DNA of 64,000 nucleotides. Source: an uncultured Alphaproteobacteria bacterium (GTDB lineage Bacteria; Pseudomonadota; Alphaproteobacteria; Rs-D84). This document shows positions 21,144-29,719 of the stretch, in pieces. The position numbers and the translations under genes were made by a program. The stretch spans positions 1 through 64,000 of the forward strand of contig CAMRSV010000005.1 in the NCBI GenBank assembly GCA_947053455.1. Direction: 5' to 3'. Each line of letters starts with the position of its first letter. Position 1 is the first letter of the stretch. The notes beneath the pieces were generated by a model. The model searched no databases. It saw nothing but the letters and a program-made list of their open reading frames with translations, and had not been told where the DNA came from.

Positions 21144-21965
21144 TTATTTCAACGCTTCGATAATCTGGGCATACGGGATTGCACCCGGGAACGCCTGTTC
21201 GTTGATAATCAGGAACGGTGTACCGCTGATATCAAACTGCTGTGCTGTTTCACGAACGTTTTTCAATTCACGTGCAACAACTTCGCCTTCCATGTCCTTG
21301 GTCAACTGGTCAGTATTCAAACCCGCTTCCTTGGCCATTTTCATAACATTTGCATGAACTTTTTCACCAATCTTTGACTGATCTTTCAAATCGTCCTGGG
21401 AATAGTAATTACGGTTCATCAGCATTTTTACCAATTCTGCAGACTTTTCCGGACTCTGCAGTTTCGCAGCGATAACCGCACGCGCCGGCGCATCCGACAA
21501 CGGCCCATGGATAGAGAAGTTCTTTACCACAACGCGAACGTCATCATTATTGTCCAGTACGCGTTCCAGTTCACCGTGTACGCGGCGGCAATACGGGCAA
21601 GAGAAATCTGTCCAAACAAAGATTGTTTTAGTTGCGTCCGCCTTACCCATAATCGGGGCATCGGCAATCATTTTATCGGCTTTGTTACGAACATAGGAAC
21701 GAATTGCCTTGTTCTTTTCAGCATTCGCTTTTTCCTGCATACCGTTGACCATATCCTGGATGATTTCCGGATTAACATCCGTCAGATAATACGGAATCAC
21801 CAAACGGGAAACCGAACCCGCAACCAAGATAATTGCAACAATGCTTATTACCTTTTTCGCAATGATAGAACCGGCCGTCGGCTTTTTCGCGTTCCCTTTT
21901 AGCAGCATGCCGCCAAACAGGAACAGAGCAATGCCCAAAACCAGAACCAATATTGTCCAAGTCAT
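21144..21965 (-). CDS. DsbA-family thiol:disulfide oxidoreductase
   Basis: N-terminal TM; FVWTDFSCPYCRRVHGELE (CPYC), FDISGTPFLIIN. Confidence 0.9.
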   Translation of the reverse strand: MTWTILVLVLGIALFLFGGMLLKGNAKKPTAGSIIAKKVISIVAIILVAGSVSRLVIPYYLTDVNPEIIQDMVNGMQEKANAEKNKAIRSYVRNKADKMIADAPIMGKADATKTIFVWTDFSCPYCRRVHGELERVLDNNDDVRVVVKNFSIHGPLSDAPARAVIAAKLQSPEKSAELVKMLMNRNYYSQDDLKDQSKIGEKVHANVMKMAKEAGLNTDQLTKDMEGEVVARELKNVRETAQQFDISGTPFLIINEQAFPGAIPYAQIIEALK

Positions 21966-22034
21966 ATTTTTCTCCTTTCTGTTGAACAAAGTTTAGGATA
22001 TAAAAAAATTCCCCACAGCGCAAGGAATAAATCT

Positions 22035-22694
22035 TTAATTATGTTTAATCAATATCTGGCGCGCGACGGGAACATTAACACCCTGGGATTCGCATACATG
22101 CGATATAAACCGCATTGTGATACCTAGATTCAGCGGTAAATTATACACCTTGTCCAAATATGGTGCGGCGCAATTGTCACACACCGCGCGACCCGTTCGC
22201 GGCGACAAATAATTCAAATTTTCAATTTCCCCACACGAAGCGCACCGCGATAAATCCAGTGCATACCCCAATTCACGCAGAAAATTTATTTCCCAGCGCA
22301 GATACGCGTCATCTGCACCCACGGGCGCCGACAATTTATTTAAAAAATCAAGCGTTTCATCATATAGGGATGAATAACCCTCTCGCTCGGGCAACAGTGC
22401 CGCAATCAACGCGAACGCCGCATTCATCTGGGCCAGTTTTTTCATATTCGTCATCGCCACCGCCGCCAGATTTTTTTCCGCCTCCCAATGAAAAGTCCCC
22501 AGTTGCGTATCCAACCGCGCATTCCATGCGGCGGCCCCCACCTGCCCCACCAACGGGATATTTTTCTTTGCAATCTGGGCGGCACGCATCACGCCACACA
22601 AAACACCAAAATCACGGGTAAAAACGCGCGCAACCGCATCGCGTTCGCCGATTGGGCGCAAATCAATCAAAATTCCAGCTGATTCTAATTTCAT
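22035..22694 (-). CDS. recO: DNA repair protein RecO
   Basis: ILIDLRPIGERDAVARVFTRDFGVLCGVMRAA; Cys pairs CASCGEIENLNYLSPRTGRAVCDNC. Confidence 0.9.
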   Translation of the reverse strand: MKLESAGILIDLRPIGERDAVARVFTRDFGVLCGVMRAAQIAKKNIPLVGQVGAAAWNARLDTQLGTFHWEAEKNLAAVAMTNMKKLAQMNAAFALIAALLPEREGYSSLYDETLDFLNKLSAPVGADDAYLRWEINFLRELGYALDLSRCASCGEIENLNYLSPRTGRAVCDNCAAPYLDKVYNLPLNLGITMRFISHVCESQGVNVPVARQILIKHN

Positions 22695-22775
22695 TTCCGG
22701 TGTATTATAGTGCATAGAACTACAAAAGTTTATTGAAAAATAAATCCCACTATGTGTATAAATTGCACTTTATTC

Positions 22776-23023
22776 TTTACATTTTTCCTCATTTTATTTA
22801 TAGTTAATATGTCACGGTGAGTTACCGCGATGGGGCATAACAACCTCTATTAGGCGTCGGAATATAAACCAATTGGCGCATCGCGCCGTTTTTATTATTA
22901 CGACGATAAACAATCTCCTGATTTACAACTGGTCAGGAGGGCTGTCTAATAACCAATAAACAGCGCAATTCCTAATATTGTTGTTAACCTCCTGACCGTC
23001 AAAAATGGCGGTTTTTGTTTTTT
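22776..23023 (+). ncRNA. Structured RNA element copy C, promoter TTTACA-N17-TATAGT, RNA about 22812-23023
   Basis: Core CUCCUGA..UCAGGAGG-GCUGU...ACAGC...GUUAACCUCCUGACC; terminator CCGUC-AAAAAU-GGCGG-U5. Confidence 0.75.
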
Positions 23024-23041
23024 CAAACCAGGGGTTAAAAC

Positions 23042-23650
23042 ATGAATAAAAAAATTTTTGTTATTTTAATGACGCCTGTGATTATCACAAATCACGCCAA
23101 CGCAATAGAACCATCAAATATATTATGTGATGTTTGCGCAGTCTATGCAGAATGTCTGCAAGAAGAATGTGCACCATATGCAGAAGAACAGCAAATACCT
23201 GATAACACTACAGTTGGAACTATATCCGCATATTGTCGTCAACACGTGCATGATGAATTGGATAATCAGGTGCCGTTTAATAGCACAATGATAGATAACT
23301 ATCTGTTATCAAACGAATTGGCCGACCAATTGGTTTATGACATATTAGGCGCCCAATTTGTCTATAAATGTAAATATGACGCGTCGTCAAATTCCTATTA
23401 TTGTGGATACGGGGATATATACGAGGCCTGCACTAATCAGCATACTAATGTATGCACTTGTCCCAACGGATATTATTTAAACTATGGAAGCTATAGCAAT
23501 GGACGCACGACACAATGCGTGCCATGCCCCGATTCCGGAACCAGCGATGGGGGCTCACTACAGAAAAACTGTTATTTACCAGCCAATTCAACATTCCGCG
23601 ACACAACCGGGAATGGTGAATATACTAACTCTTGCTACTATACTAATTAA
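23042..23650 (+). CDS. Secreted Cys-rich protein, downstream of element C
   Basis: Signal peptide; CDVCAVYAECLQEEC; C-terminal CVPCPDSG...NCYLP...DTTGNGEYTNSCYYTN. Confidence 0.8.
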   Translation: MNKKIFVILMTPVIITNHANAIEPSNILCDVCAVYAECLQEECAPYAEEQQIPDNTTVGTISAYCRQHVHDELDNQVPFNSTMIDNYLLSNELADQLVYDILGAQFVYKCKYDASSNSYYCGYGDIYEACTNQHTNVCTCPNGYYLNYGSYSNGRTTQCVPCPDSGTSDGGSLQKNCYLPANSTFRDTTGNGEYTNSCYYTN

Positions 23651-23684
23651 ATAATAAAAATGCCCCAAATGCGGGGCGTTTTTA

Positions 23685-24797
23685 TTATTTATTAGTCAAC
23701 TGCAGCTCAATACGACGATTTTTCTGCAGGGCTTCTGGACTATTTCCCAGTTCCACCGGGTGCATATCACCAAACCCACTGGGCAACAAGCGCCGACGTG
23801 ACACGCCCGCCTCTGCCAAGGCATCAACCACCGCCGTCGCACGCAGCAGCGACAGTTCCGTGTTATTTTTATAACCGCGCGTCCCAGGCACAACGGGCTG
23901 CTTGTCCGTATGACCATCCACACGAATAATCCAATTCACATCGGACGGAATCTTTGCCTCCATTCCCTTTATAACACCGGCTATGGCACGCAATTGGTTT
24001 TTACCCTCCAGCGATAATGTGTATGAACCGCTGGGGAACAAAATGTCACTAGACACGATAAAGCGGTCACCATCGGGTTGTATTGTCGTGCGATCCCCCA
24101 GCGCCAATTTTATCGCCTTGTAAAAATCCGACTGATACTGTGCAACGGCATTTAATTCTGCAACCTTGTCCGCCAATGCCTTATTCAGACGCGTCGACAT
24201 TTCGACATACTGAATTTCCTTGGCATTAGCCTTCTGTTCGGCGGCGTCTAATGACGCCTGTAATTTTGCCAACTGTTCTTGAAGCGACATACGCTGTGCC
24301 TCCATTTCGACCTGCAATGCGCGTCGTTCCTGTTCCAGTTCGGTCGCCTTTTGTTTATCCAGATTCGCCTGATTTAACTGCTGGCTTAATTCGGAGACCA
24401 TTTTTTGCATGTCCTGCCCCTGGGACTGTAATTCCATAACCTTGGATTCATATGCCGTGACCAAATCCTCTATACTCAAATCAATTTCTTCCAATTCGGT
24501 GGTTAATTCCGCATTGCTGTTTTCCAGATTTTCCAATTCCGCACGCGCCAATATCAGCAGTCGTTTTGCCTCCTGCTCGTCTGCGGTCATTTGCTGAATT
24601 GTCTGTGCCTGTTCGGCATTTGTCTGTTTCAATTTGGCAACAGTTTTGATACCACTGCTCTTGTTAAAAACACTGGTGGTTGTCCATAAGAATACGAACA
24701 CAATCAACAGGAATATCAATATGATAACCAGATTTGAAAACAAATCAACAAAGCCTGGCCAAGCATTGGTCTGATTGCGAAATCTAATGTTCATCAT
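23685..24797 (-). CDS. MotB/OmpA-like protein with N-terminal TM, coiled coil and C-terminal OmpA domain
   Basis: VDLFSNLVIILIFLLIVFVF; IRVDGHTDKQPV...NTELSLLRATAVVDALAEAGV. Confidence 0.85.
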   Translation of the reverse strand: MMNIRFRNQTNAWPGFVDLFSNLVIILIFLLIVFVFLWTTTSVFNKSSGIKTVAKLKQTNAEQAQTIQQMTADEQEAKRLLILARAELENLENSNAELTTELEEIDLSIEDLVTAYESKVMELQSQGQDMQKMVSELSQQLNQANLDKQKATELEQERRALQVEMEAQRMSLQEQLAKLQASLDAAEQKANAKEIQYVEMSTRLNKALADKVAELNAVAQYQSDFYKAIKLALGDRTTIQPDGDRFIVSSDILFPSGSYTLSLEGKNQLRAIAGVIKGMEAKIPSDVNWIIRVDGHTDKQPVVPGTRGYKNNTELSLLRATAVVDALAEAGVSRRRLLPSGFGDMHPVELGNSPEALQKNRRIELQLTNK

Positions 24798-24828
24798 GTT
24801 TTTTCCTCTCTCTCTTTATTTCCCGGTG

Positions 24829-25605
24829 TCAATCTAATTCTGAAAACACCCTTTCTAAATTCTTCACACTGTTGTCCAGATTGCGCGCCGCCTGATTTAT
24901 TTGCGGTATTATTTCAATTGGCGTTGCGGGCGTGGCCGCACGCGTATGCGCCGCCAAATAATCTTCTAGCTCGCGGAAAATCGCATTTTGTGCAAACTGC
25001 ACCTGCAGGCCTAAAAATCCGATGGTCAAACTGCCCCCCAGTCCCAGGAGAGAACTAGTAAATGCGGTTGACATTCCCCCCAATGGACGCGCCAAACCCG
25101 CCTGCATCGCCAGCAATACAGATTCATTTTCAAAATCAAGCCCCGCGATTAAATCAGCAAATCCGCCGACGGTCATAATCAGCCCCCAAAATGTCCCCAG
25201 CAGCCCCAAAAATATCAACGTATTTGTGATATAGCGCACGGATTCGCGTGAATCTTCAAAGCGCACCAAAATCATGTCCAACATTCCGTTTAACGTTGCG
25301 GCGGAAATCTGGCGCGGGCGGGCACGCAAAATCATCGCCACCGGACGCAGCAATCGCGGTGGCAAATCCGCCGCACGCCGCCCAGACAAATACAGTGACA
25401 GCCACCGATATTCCGGCAACAGACGAAACATTTCGACAAAACACAGACCAATTCCAAACAAAGTCGTGCCAATTATTATTCCGTTAAGTATTATATTTGA
25501 CGTCGCAATATTCAGAAATTGCCGATAAAACAAAATGACACCAGCCGCCAAAACCGCGGAAAACAGCGTCATTATGTTAAGATTTCTGTGAAACTGATGC
25601 GTCAT
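24829..25605 (-). CDS. MotA/TolQ/ExbB proton-channel family protein
   Basis: Multiple TMs; TLIFLGLLGTFWGLIMTVGG...GMSTAFTSSLLGLGGSL. Confidence 0.85.
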   Translation of the reverse strand: MTHQFHRNLNIMTLFSAVLAAGVILFYRQFLNIATSNIILNGIIIGTTLFGIGLCFVEMFRLLPEYRWLSLYLSGRRAADLPPRLLRPVAMILRARPRQISAATLNGMLDMILVRFEDSRESVRYITNTLIFLGLLGTFWGLIMTVGGFADLIAGLDFENESVLLAMQAGLARPLGGMSTAFTSSLLGLGGSLTIGFLGLQVQFAQNAIFRELEDYLAAHTRAATPATPIEIIPQINQAARNLDNSVKNLERVFSELD

Positions 25606-25767
25606 AAAATCTCTCTTATTATTACAATGATAATAAATTTGTGCCCATCAAGTCAATAGGGATTATTCATATTAAAAAAAACTTGATTTTATTAAAAAAG
25701 TCGGCATAATTGTCTGGTTCCTGCTGATGACATGGGGTCGTCGGCTGTATAAACCAGAGGAAATAAA

Positions 25768-26106
25768 ATGGCTTATTACGAAAGCGTCTTGGTTTTCCGC
25801 CAGGACTTGACCGAACCGCAGGTTAAAGAAAAAGCGGCTAAATTTACTGAAATTATCAAAGAGTTGGGCGGCGATGTAAAATCCACAGAATTCTGGGGAT
25901 TGAAAAATCTGGCGTATATCATCCGCAAAAACCGCAAGGCTCACTATGTAATGCTGAACATCGAATTGCCGGGTTCCCAGATTACAGAACTGGAACGTCG
26001 TTCCCGCATTGACGAAGACGTAATCCGTTTTCTGAACGTACGCGTTGACGAATTGTCAAAAACGCCGTCCATCATGATGAAAAAGAACACCGAGGAGGCA
26101 GAATAA
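25768..26106 (+). CDS. rpsF: 30S ribosomal protein S6
   Basis: [21 protein letters not shown]...[18 protein letters not shown]. Confidence 0.97.
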   Translation: MAYYESVLVFRQDLTEPQVKEKAAKFTEIIKELGGDVKSTEFWGLKNLAYIIRKNRKAHYVMLNIELPGSQITELERRSRIDEDVIRFLNVRVDELSKTPSIMMKKNTEEAE

Positions 26107-26333
26107 TGGCAGTAAGAGCAGCAATTTATCGTAAAAAATCTAACCCGTTAAAGGGCAAGGTTATTGATTACAAAGACATCAAAACACTGTCGCACTATAT
26201 TACCGAACGCGGTAAAATCGTGCCGTCCCGCATCAGCGGTGTTTCCCAGAAAGATCAGCGCGCCTTGGCAACGGCCATCAAACGTGCGCGCCATTTGGGT
26301 CTGATGCCGTTTGTTCGTAACAACTTGGGTTAA
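26106..26333 (+). CDS. rpsR: 30S ribosomal protein S18
   Basis: [50 protein letters not shown]. Confidence 0.97.
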   Translation: MAVRAAIYRKKSNPLKGKVIDYKDIKTLSHYITERGKIVPSRISGVSQKDQRALATAIKRARHLGLMPFVRNNLG

Positions 26334-26426
26334 TAATTCGTTTAGAATGGCGCGGATGCGCCGTTCTAATCAATTTTTTGTAAATTTGGGATTTATACAT
26401 CCCTAACTTGAAAAAGGACAGATAAG

Positions 26427-27017
26427 ATGAAGGTTATTTTAACAGAAAAAATTAACAAACTGGGCAATATCGGCGATACAGTCGAAGTTAAGACGGGTTA
26501 TGCACGCAACTATCTGTTGCCGAACAACAAAGCCATGCGCTGGACACGCGAAAATGTCGCATTGTTCGAAGCGAAAAAGGCAGAACTGGTTGCACGCCAG
26601 GATGCCGCACGCAAAGCCGCAGAAGGCAATGTTGACGCGGTAAAGAACGCAAAACTGCACATGATTCGCCAGGCGGGTGATACCGGCCAATTGTATGGTT
26701 CCGTATCAAGCCGCGACATCGCGCGCATGCTGAAAGAAGTTGCAAACGTCGCTGTTGAATCCGCACAGGTATTGCTGGGTGCGCCAATCAAGTCAATCGG
26801 TGCATTTGATACAAAAATCGCTCTGCACGCGGACGTTATCGTTCCAGTCAAGGTTTATGTCGCACAGACCCAGGACGAAATCGACGCATTGGTTGCGGGC
26901 AAGATTCTGACATTCGGTACGAAAAAGGTTGAAGAAACCGAAGAACCGGCCACCGAAGAACCGGCAGACGAAGCAAAATCGGAAGCCGCCGAAGAAAAAT
27001 CAGCCGACGCGGAATAA
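26427..27017 (+). CDS. rplI: 50S ribosomal protein L9
   Basis: MKVILTEKINKLGNIGDTVEVKTGYARNYLLPNNKA; acidic C-terminal extension. Confidence 0.97.
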   Translation: MKVILTEKINKLGNIGDTVEVKTGYARNYLLPNNKAMRWTRENVALFEAKKAELVARQDAARKAAEGNVDAVKNAKLHMIRQAGDTGQLYGSVSSRDIARMLKEVANVAVESAQVLLGAPIKSIGAFDTKIALHADVIVPVKVYVAQTQDEIDALVAGKILTFGTKKVEETEEPATEEPADEAKSEAAEEKSADAE

Positions 27018-27079
27018 TTTGCGCCAAACACGCCCGAAAACAGGGCATAAAAATCCCCCGATTGGGGGATTTTTATTAG

Positions 27080-27295
27080 TTAGAATTTATTTTTCACCTT
27101 TTTAAAGGTCAGCATAGAAAATGCGGCAACCATTATTTTAAGCAAAATTGGTTCCGGAAATATCTCGCGCCCAAATTCATATCGCTTGTATTTATTCTTG
27201 GGGATTTTAAATATTTGTGCGGCATCATTTGCATTGATTTGCAAAAATCTGCGTGCCGTTCGCATTTGTTTGCCGTAATACTTTGCGTCTACCAA
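27080..27295 (-). CDS. Small XRE-like HTH protein, directly abutting element D terminator
   Basis: MRTARRFLQINANDAAQIFKIPKNKYKRYEFGREIFPEPILLKIM; the only in-frame start candidates are TTG or an internal ATG. Confidence 0.5.
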   Translation of the reverse strand: MVDAKYYGKQMRTARRFLQINANDAAQIFKIPKNKYKRYEFGREIFPEPILLKIMVAAFSMLTFKKVKNKF

Positions 27296-27489
27296 AACCG
27301 TTTGGAAAAACCAAACGGCTGGAGGTTAAGAACTATCAGTACAATAGTGCTGTTTATTTATGTATATCACAGCCCTCCAACCAATGGAGTTTTAATTTTA
27401 TGTCTTTCGACAGTACTGATGGGTTCTTACACCCATGCGCCGGTTCCCCTTTGCGGTATGAATTATAGCATATTATTTATCATTTGCAA
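27294..27489 (-). ncRNA. Structured RNA element copy D, promoter TTGCAA-N16-TATAAT (27462-27489), RNA about 27294-27458
   Basis: CUCCA..UUGGAGG-GCUGU-GAUAUACAUAAAUAA-ACAGC-ACUAUUGUACUGAUAGU...CCUCCAG; terminator CCGUUUGG-UUUUU-CCAAACGG. Confidence 0.8.
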
Positions 27490-27611
27490 ATATTTACTAG
27501 GTTGCTTCGTCGTTTGGCGGGGGTTTTGATTGCCCGCCTGGTGTATGATATTTCGTTTGACACGCATTCTAAAATTTGCAAGGATGCTTTTTTTTAAGAA
27601 AAAGGGATAAA

Positions 27612-28268
27612 ATGACCGAATATAAAATGTCCGAAAAGCAATATATAGAAATACAAGATTATCTGAACCAACTATCAAACGCATTATGCTTTATAAGCGA
27701 AGAAAAAAGCAAAATACAGGCAATCCTGCGTAATATGCAAATCATTAATACGCCCCAACCTATAAAAACAACACCGGGAAAGGCCAAATTGACTACTAAT
27801 CGCCACCTCAAAAACCCAAAAATAAAATCGGATACAGTAAAAGAAATATTGGGCTCTTATTACAAAAAGACATTAGTCTATTACATAAGAGGAAACAGAT
27901 TTAACAAACTAAAATACAACGAATTTCCCATATCATGGAATGAAACCGATATAAGACGCGCCCAGGATGTGGCCAAGGGAAATTTGTCGTTCGCCGCGTA
28001 CATAATAATACCTACGGCATACGCGCCATGGGCAACATGGGTGAACAATAAAAACACGTTTTTTAACCAAAACGGAACTTTTGCCGCTGCAAACGTAATA
28101 GTACAAGATAATACAAACGGCCAATTCAAATTATTAAAGGAAAATAAATGGCTGGGACTTGGTAACTTTGAGAGTATAGAAAAATTGTCTGCAACAGCAA
28201 TGAGCAAATTTGTACACGATGCAACCATCTTCTCAAAAATGCAAAAAGTGTTACAATTACAACGCTAA
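27612..28268 (+). CDS. Hypothetical protein, distant paralog of 38062-38649
   Basis: ANVIVQDNTNGQFKLLKENKWLGL aligns with ANLFYIDRRDGKIKLWNKDKWFGV. Confidence 0.65.
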   Translation: MTEYKMSEKQYIEIQDYLNQLSNALCFISEEKSKIQAILRNMQIINTPQPIKTTPGKAKLTTNRHLKNPKIKSDTVKEILGSYYKKTLVYYIRGNRFNKLKYNEFPISWNETDIRRAQDVAKGNLSFAAYIIIPTAYAPWATWVNNKNTFFNQNGTFAAANVIVQDNTNGQFKLLKENKWLGLGNFESIEKLSATAMSKFVHDATIFSKMQKVLQLQR

Positions 28269-28306
28269 TCATTTATAAAACCGCCTTGTGGGCGGTTTTT
28301 TTAGAT

Positions 28307-28681
28307 TTACATTTTTTGAACATAATCAACATCGATTTCGGTTTTCATAAAACCGCGGTCAACATCGCCATATAATTTTACGGTGTCTTCGGGGGTTACG
28401 GTCTGACCACGCCAATCTTTGTCGTCTATTTCAACGGTGATGGAACCTGTTGCGTCTTCGAACAAATATTTTTCGTCGCCCAGGCGCTGTAAAATCTTGC
28501 CCTTGACAACAACATTTACATCATCACGCATATCTTTAACCTGGGCAACGGTAACAATTGTTTCCGCACCACCAACAAAACCGCCAACCGCCGGCGCCGG
28601 TGCAGTTGCCCCTTGAAAACCAGCATGCGCTATTGGGCACGCAAATACCCCCATTACCGCCAACATCGATATTTTTTTCAT
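28307..28681 (-). CDS. YgiW/YdeI-type bacterial OB-fold (BOF) periplasmic protein
   Basis: Signal peptide; GFVGGAETIVTVAQVKDMRDDVNVVVKGKILQRLGDEKYLFEDATGSITVEID. Confidence 0.85.
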   Translation of the reverse strand: MKKISMLAVMGVFACPIAHAGFQGATAPAPAVGGFVGGAETIVTVAQVKDMRDDVNVVVKGKILQRLGDEKYLFEDATGSITVEIDDKDWRGQTVTPEDTVKLYGDVDRGFMKTEIDVDYVQKM

Positions 28682-28767
28682 TTCTTTATCTCCTTTTGCT
28701 TTATTAAACTTTAATCAATACAAATTATATCATAAAATGCAAACAATCAACACTAGGAATAAAAAAT

Positions 28768-29598
28768 TTATTTGACCACGTGCACATCCATTTGCGGGAA
28801 TGGGAAATTAATTTTCTTTTTCGGCAACGCATCATATATTCGTTCCATCATATCCGCAGTTGCGGGCGCAACATCTTCATACTTGGTCCAAAACCGCACG
28901 GTTAATGTCACCGCGCTGTCATCCAGGCTGCTTACAAAAACAGATGGTGCAGGCTCTGTCTTTATTCGTTTATCTGCGGTTAAAATTCCAATAATTTCGC
29001 GCCGCGCCGCGTCTATTTTCGTGCCGTATGCAACACCTATTTTAATCTCGGTACGACGCCATGCCCCCTGGGATAGGTTTGTAATCACACCGTTGGCCAG
29101 TGCCCCGTTCGGTAAAAAGACCACCTGGTTATCAAAGGTACGAACCTCGGTTGTGAAAATCATTATCTTTTTAACAACGCCGATATCACCGGTTGCAACC
29201 TCAATAGTGTCACCGACCCGAAAAGGCTTGAACAACAGTAATATTATCCCGCCGGCAAAATTTTGCATGGTGCCCGACAACGCCATGCCAACCGCCAAAG
29301 ACGCCGCGCCCAAAACTGCAATTATGGATGTCATTTGAACCCCGACCGTCGTCAAGACAACAATAATGACAAATACCTTTAACATTATACTTATAAAAGA
29401 CAATAGAAATGATTGCAGTGACGCTTCCAAACGGCGGCGTTCCATTATCGCGCGAATAGATAAAGTTATACGGTTCGCCAACCACATTCCGGCAACAAAT
29501 ATTGCAATGGCTGCAACCAATTTAAATCCAAATCTAACCGCGTTTTGTCCCAAAGAAGACAAAATGGATTCCAAACTTGTAACTTCTATAACATTCAT
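28768..29598 (-). CDS. MscS-family mechanosensitive channel
   Basis: GAASLAVGMALSGTMQNFAGGIILLLFKPFRVGDTIEV, VFLPNGALANGVITN. Confidence 0.93.
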   Translation of the reverse strand: MNVIEVTSLESILSSLGQNAVRFGFKLVAAIAIFVAGMWLANRITLSIRAIMERRRLEASLQSFLLSFISIMLKVFVIIVVLTTVGVQMTSIIAVLGAASLAVGMALSGTMQNFAGGIILLLFKPFRVGDTIEVATGDIGVVKKIMIFTTEVRTFDNQVVFLPNGALANGVITNLSQGAWRRTEIKIGVAYGTKIDAARREIIGILTADKRIKTEPAPSVFVSSLDDSAVTLTVRFWTKYEDVAPATADMMERIYDALPKKKINFPFPQMDVHVVK

Positions 29599-29719
29599 GA
29601 AAAAACCTCTCTGATTCAATGGATATTATTATATCATTTTTTTTCCGAATATGTGACGGGAATGATATCGTTTTTATAATAAAAAACGGGGGCAAGCCCC
29701 CGCTTTATTTTTCAACCGA

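Noticed and set aside
23685-25605. MotA/MotB-like pair as a Zorya defence system
   Set aside because: The proteins are of ordinary size, ZorC/ZorD-like or helicase genes are absent, and neighbours are recO and ribosomal genes; more likely a standard envelope proton-channel pair
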